In this document: piece after piece, positions 59,683-64,000 of the stretch
Numbering within the stretch: position 1 is the first letter of the stretch
Layout of the letters: the number at the start of each line of letters is the position of its first letter
Assembly (NCBI GenBank): GCA_029465975.1
Contig: CM055728.1
Span: 22,611,585-22,675,584 of the forward strand
Reading direction: 5' to 3'
DNA length: 64,000 bases
Source of the DNA: Dallia pectoralis
Lineage: Eukaryota; Chordata; Actinopteri; Esociformes; Umbridae
Program-made: the position numbers and the translations under genes
Notes under the pieces: model-generated
Seen by the model: the letters and a program-made list of their open reading frames with translations, nothing else
Told to the model about the DNA's origin: nothing
The model's database searches: none

Positions 59683-62600
59683 CTCTGAACCCTTTATAGA
59701 GATAACCATACCATATATACATGCTCTGAACCCTTTATAGAGATAACCATACCATCTATAAATACTCTGAACCCTTTATAGAGATAACCATACCATATAT
59801 ACATGCTCTGAACCCTTTATAGAGATAACCATACCATATATACATGCTCTGAAACCTTTATAGAGATAACCATACCATATATACATGCTCTGAACCCTTT
59901 ATAGAGATAACCATACCATATATACATGCTCTGAAACCTTTATAGAGATAACCATACCATATATAAATACTCTGAACCCTTTATAGAGATAACCATACCA
60001 TATATACATGCTCTGAAACCTTTATAGAGATAACCATACCATATATAAATACTCTGAACCCTTTATAGAGATAACCATACCATATATACATGCTCTGAAC
60101 CCTTTATAGAGATAACCATACCATCTATAAATACTCTGAAACCTTTATAGAGATAACCATACCATATATACATGCTCTGAAACCTTTATAGAGATAACCA
60201 TACCATATATACATGCTCTGAAACCTTTATAGAGATAACCATACCATATATACATGCTCTGAACCCTTTATAGAGATAACCATACCATATATACATGCTC
60301 TGAAACCTTTATAGAGATAACCATACCATATATAAATACTCTGAACCCTTTATAGAGATAACCATACCATATATACATGCTCTGAAACCTTTATAGAGAT
60401 AACCATACCATATATAAATACTCTGAACCCTTTATAGAGATAACCATACCATATATACATGCTCTGAAACCTTTATAGAGATAACCATACCATCTATAAA
60501 TACTCTGAACCCTTTATAGAGATAACCATACCATATATACATGCTCTGAAACCTTTATAGAGATAACCATACCATATATACATGCTCTGAACCCTTTATA
60601 GAGATAACCATACCATATATAAATACTCTGAACCCTTTATAGAGATAACCATACCATATATAAATACTCTGAACCCTTTATAGAGATAACCATACCATAT
60701 ATACATGCTCTGAAACCTTTATAGAGATAACCATACCATATATACATGCTCTGAAACCTTTATAGAGATAACCATACCATATATAAATACTCTGAACCAT
60801 TTATAGAGATAACCATACCATATATACATGCTCTGAAACCTTTATAGAGATAACCATACCATATATAAATACTCTGAACCCTTTATAGAGATAACCATAC
60901 CATATATACATGCTCTGAACCCTTTATAGAGATAACCATACCATCTATAAATACTCTGAACCCTTTATAGAGATAACCATACCATATATACATGCTCTGA
61001 ACCCTTTATAGAGATAACCATACCATATATACATGCTCTGAAACCTTTATAGGGATAACCATACCATATATACATGCTCTGAACCCTTTATAGAGATAAC
61101 CATACCATATATACATGCTCTGAAACCTTTATAGAGATAACCATACCATATATAAATACTCTGAACCCTTTATAGAGATAACCATACCATATATACATGC
61201 TCTGAACCCTTTATAGAGATAACCATACCATCTATAAATACTCTGAAACCTTTATAGAGATAACCATACCATATATACATGCTCTGAAACCTTTATAGAG
61301 ATAACCATACCATATATACATGCTCTGAAACCTTTATAGAGATAACCATACCATATATACATGCTCTGAACCCTTTATAGAGATAACCATACCATATATA
61401 CATGCTCTGAAACCTTTATAGAGATAACCATACCATATATAAATACTCTGAACCCTTTATAGAGATAACCATACCATATATACATGCTCTGAAACCTTTA
61501 TAGAGATAACCATACCATATATAAATACTCTGAACCCTTTATAGAGATAACCATACCATATATACATGCTCTGAAACCTTTATAGAGATAACCATACCAT
61601 CTATAAATACTCTGAACCCTTTATAGAGATAACCATACCATCTATAAATACTCTGAACCCTTTATAGAGATAACCATACCATATATAAATACTCTGAACC
61701 CTTTATAGAGATAACCATACCATATATACATGCTCTGAACCCTTTATAGAGATAACCATACCATATATACATGCTCTGAACCCTTTATAGAGATAACCAT
61801 ACCATATATAAATACTCTGAACCCTTTATAGAGATAACCATACCATATATACATGCTCTGAAACCTTTATAGAGATAACCATACCATATATACATGCTCT
61901 GAAACCTTTATAGAGATAACCATACCATCTATAAATACTCTGAACCCTTTATAGAGATAACCATACCATCTATAAATACTCTGAACCCTTTATAGAGATA
62001 ACCATACCATCTATAAATACTCTGAACCCTTTATAGAGATAACCATACCATCTATAAATACTCTGAACCCTTTATAGAGATAACCATACCATCATCTTTA
62101 TAAATACCATCTATAAATACTCTGAACCCTTTATAGAGATAATATACCATCTATAAATACTCTGAACCCTTTATAGAGATAACCATACCATATATAAATA
62201 CTCTGAACCCTTTATAGAGATAACCATACCATCTATAAATACTCTGAACCCTTTATAGAGATAACCATACCATATATAAATACTCTGAACCCTTTATAGA
62301 GATAACCATACCATCTATAAATACTCTGAACCCTTTATAGAGATAACCATACCATCTATAAATACTCTGAACCCTTTATAGAGATAACCATACCATCTAT
62401 AAATACTCTGAACCCTTTATAGAGATAACCATACCATATATAAATGCTCTGAACCCTTTATAGAGATAACCATACCATCTATAAATACTCTGAACCCTTT
62501 ATAGAGATAACCATACCATATATAAATACTCTGAACCCTTTATAGAGATAACCATACCATCTTTATAAATACTACCATATATACATGAACCCTTTATAGA

Positions 62601-62692
62601 GATAACCATACCATATATAAATACTCTGAACCCTTTATAGAGATAACCATACCATCTATAAATACTCTGAACCCTTTATAGAGATAACCAAA
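59683..62692. repeat. 41-bp satellite-like array, right block (about 73 copies)
   Basis: A continuation of the same 41-bp unit after the hAT-like insertion, with frequent 82-bp alternation of the two variants. Towards the right (after about 61930) the atctataaatac/gaaccc form dominates. Two broken junctions appear near 62092-62110 and 62562-62590. Confidence 0.97.
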
Positions 62693-62765
62693 CTTCACAC
62701 AAAAAGGCTGTCGCTGTTTGTTGGGGCCCTGCTTGTGCCTTAAAAGTTAGACAGAGCCCAATAGC

Positions 62766-63449
62766 ACCACAGTACTACAGTACTACAGTACTACAGCATC
62801 ACAGTACTACAGAACACAGTACTACAGCACCACAGTACTACAGAACACAGTACTACAGAACACAGTACTACAGCACCACAGTACTACAGCATCACAGTAC
62901 TACAGAACACAGTACTACAGCACCACAGTACTACAGAACACAGTACTACAGCATCACAGTACTACAGAACACAGTACTACAGCACCACAGTACTACAGCA
63001 TCACAGTACTACAGAACACAGTACTACAGCACCACAGTACTACAGAACACAGTACTACAGCATCACAGTACTACAGTACTACAGTACACAGTACTACAGT
63101 ACTACAGCACCACAGTACTACAGAACACAGTACTACAGAACACAGTACTACAGTACTACAGCATCACAGTACTACAGTACTACAGAACACAGTACTACAG
63201 AACACAGTACTACAGCACCACAGTACTACAGAACACAGTACTACAGAACACAGTACTACAGCACCACAGTACTACAGAACACAGTACTACAGAACACAGT
63301 ACTACAGTACTACAGCATCACAGTACTACAGAACACAGTACTACAGCATCACAGTACTACAGTACTACAGCATCACAGTACTACAGTACTACAGCATCAC
63401 AGTACTACAGTACTACAGTACTACAGCACCACAGCACCACAGTACCACA
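62766..63449. repeat. Short-unit (cacagtactacag-type) tandem array
   Basis: Nested short units, cacagtactacagaa, cagcaccacagtacta and tactacagtactacag, are shuffled along about 680 bp. The basic periods are about 9, 13 and 15 bp and multiples of them. Confidence 0.95.
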
Positions 63450-64000
63450 GCCTCCATGGTGTTTCCGCAATCTTTCTCATGTATACCTGCTACTCCATAC
63501 AGTCTAAGGCCCCACCCACATCCACTACAAACCATGCTGCTTCCCTATAGAGCAGGAGGAGATATTGCCCCTTCTAACCTTCGTTCTGCCACATCTGGTC
63601 TCTGCACCGTCATCCATAATTTTGAGCAGCACCCACTAATCCGAGTTAAAGTTCTCACCAGAGATGGCACTTCTATAGTGGAATCGCCATCCTTAGGAAG
63701 CTAGGAAGAGTGAGTGATGATTTTAAAAACAGGGCATGTAAATGTATAACCAAATCTGTGATTTGTTAAACATATATGTCTGTTTTGCTTGCACTACTAG
63801 CATGAACACACGCAGTAGGTATCCGCAGTTAATGTTTGAAGATAATCGATAAATAATAGTAACAATCTATTTCTATATCGAAACTAACAAATGAGGTATT
63901 AGTGGGGGTGGAATAAATGTAATAAATATGTGATTTGTGTGTGTGTGTGTGTGTTCGCAATGTTTTCTCTCCTACGCAATGACATCTGTCCCCATGGTAC
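63450..64000. other. Unique sequence at the right edge
   Basis: Non-repetitive DNA with a short (GT)n run at about 63935-63955. The 82-codon open frame at 63456-63704 is unrecognised. Confidence 0.45.

Overview
The window is nuclear DNA from a teleost fish. It has vertebrate genes with short exons, GT-AG introns and long AT-rich intergenic stretches. It also carries fish-type Tc1/mariner and hAT transposons, a tRNA-derived SINE and very many minisatellites. One interspersed repeat (about 41738-41962) resembles a family I know from salmonids and their relatives, so a pike or salmonid-like fish is possible, but the species cannot be fixed. The assignment to genes rests on reading conserved proteins and checking splice sites and reading phase by hand.

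All recognised genes are on the minus strand, so the genes run right to left. rap1gap (31320-49792, about 22 coding exons) encodes a Rap GTPase-activating protein with a GoLoco motif. aurkaip1 (25003-26014 coding, 3 exons) encodes mitochondrial ribosomal protein mS38. mxra8 (14856-24267, 9 coding exons, 434 residues) encodes a two-Ig-domain membrane protein. dvl1 is present only as its first coding exon (12647-12816), which begins the DIX domain; the leftmost 12.6 kb is its first intron. The order dvl1-mxra8-aurkaip1 matches human 1p36.33, whereas rap1gap lies elsewhere on 1p36 in human.

Region by region: 1-12646 is dvl1 intron 1, with six minisatellite arrays, a hAT MITE and two Tc1-type remnants. 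12647-28300 holds dvl1 exon 1, mxra8 and aurkaip1, with decayed Tc1 copies. 28300-50300 is rap1gap with its putative 3' UTR; several of its introns are almost wholly tandem repeat. 50300-64000 has no gene that I can support. It is dominated by a 41-bp satellite (about 7.7 kb) split by a 1,890-bp hAT-like element with a perfect 8-bp target duplication.

Roughly a third of the window is tandem repeat, and arrays repeatedly sit next to splice sites. The best leads are an mxra8 intron array whose unit copies the real 3' splice site, and a rap1gap intron array that carries AATAAA plus G-runs in nearly every unit of the transcribed strand. I found no new multi-gene system. The very long open frames in the arrays are artefacts of repeats lacking stop codons.
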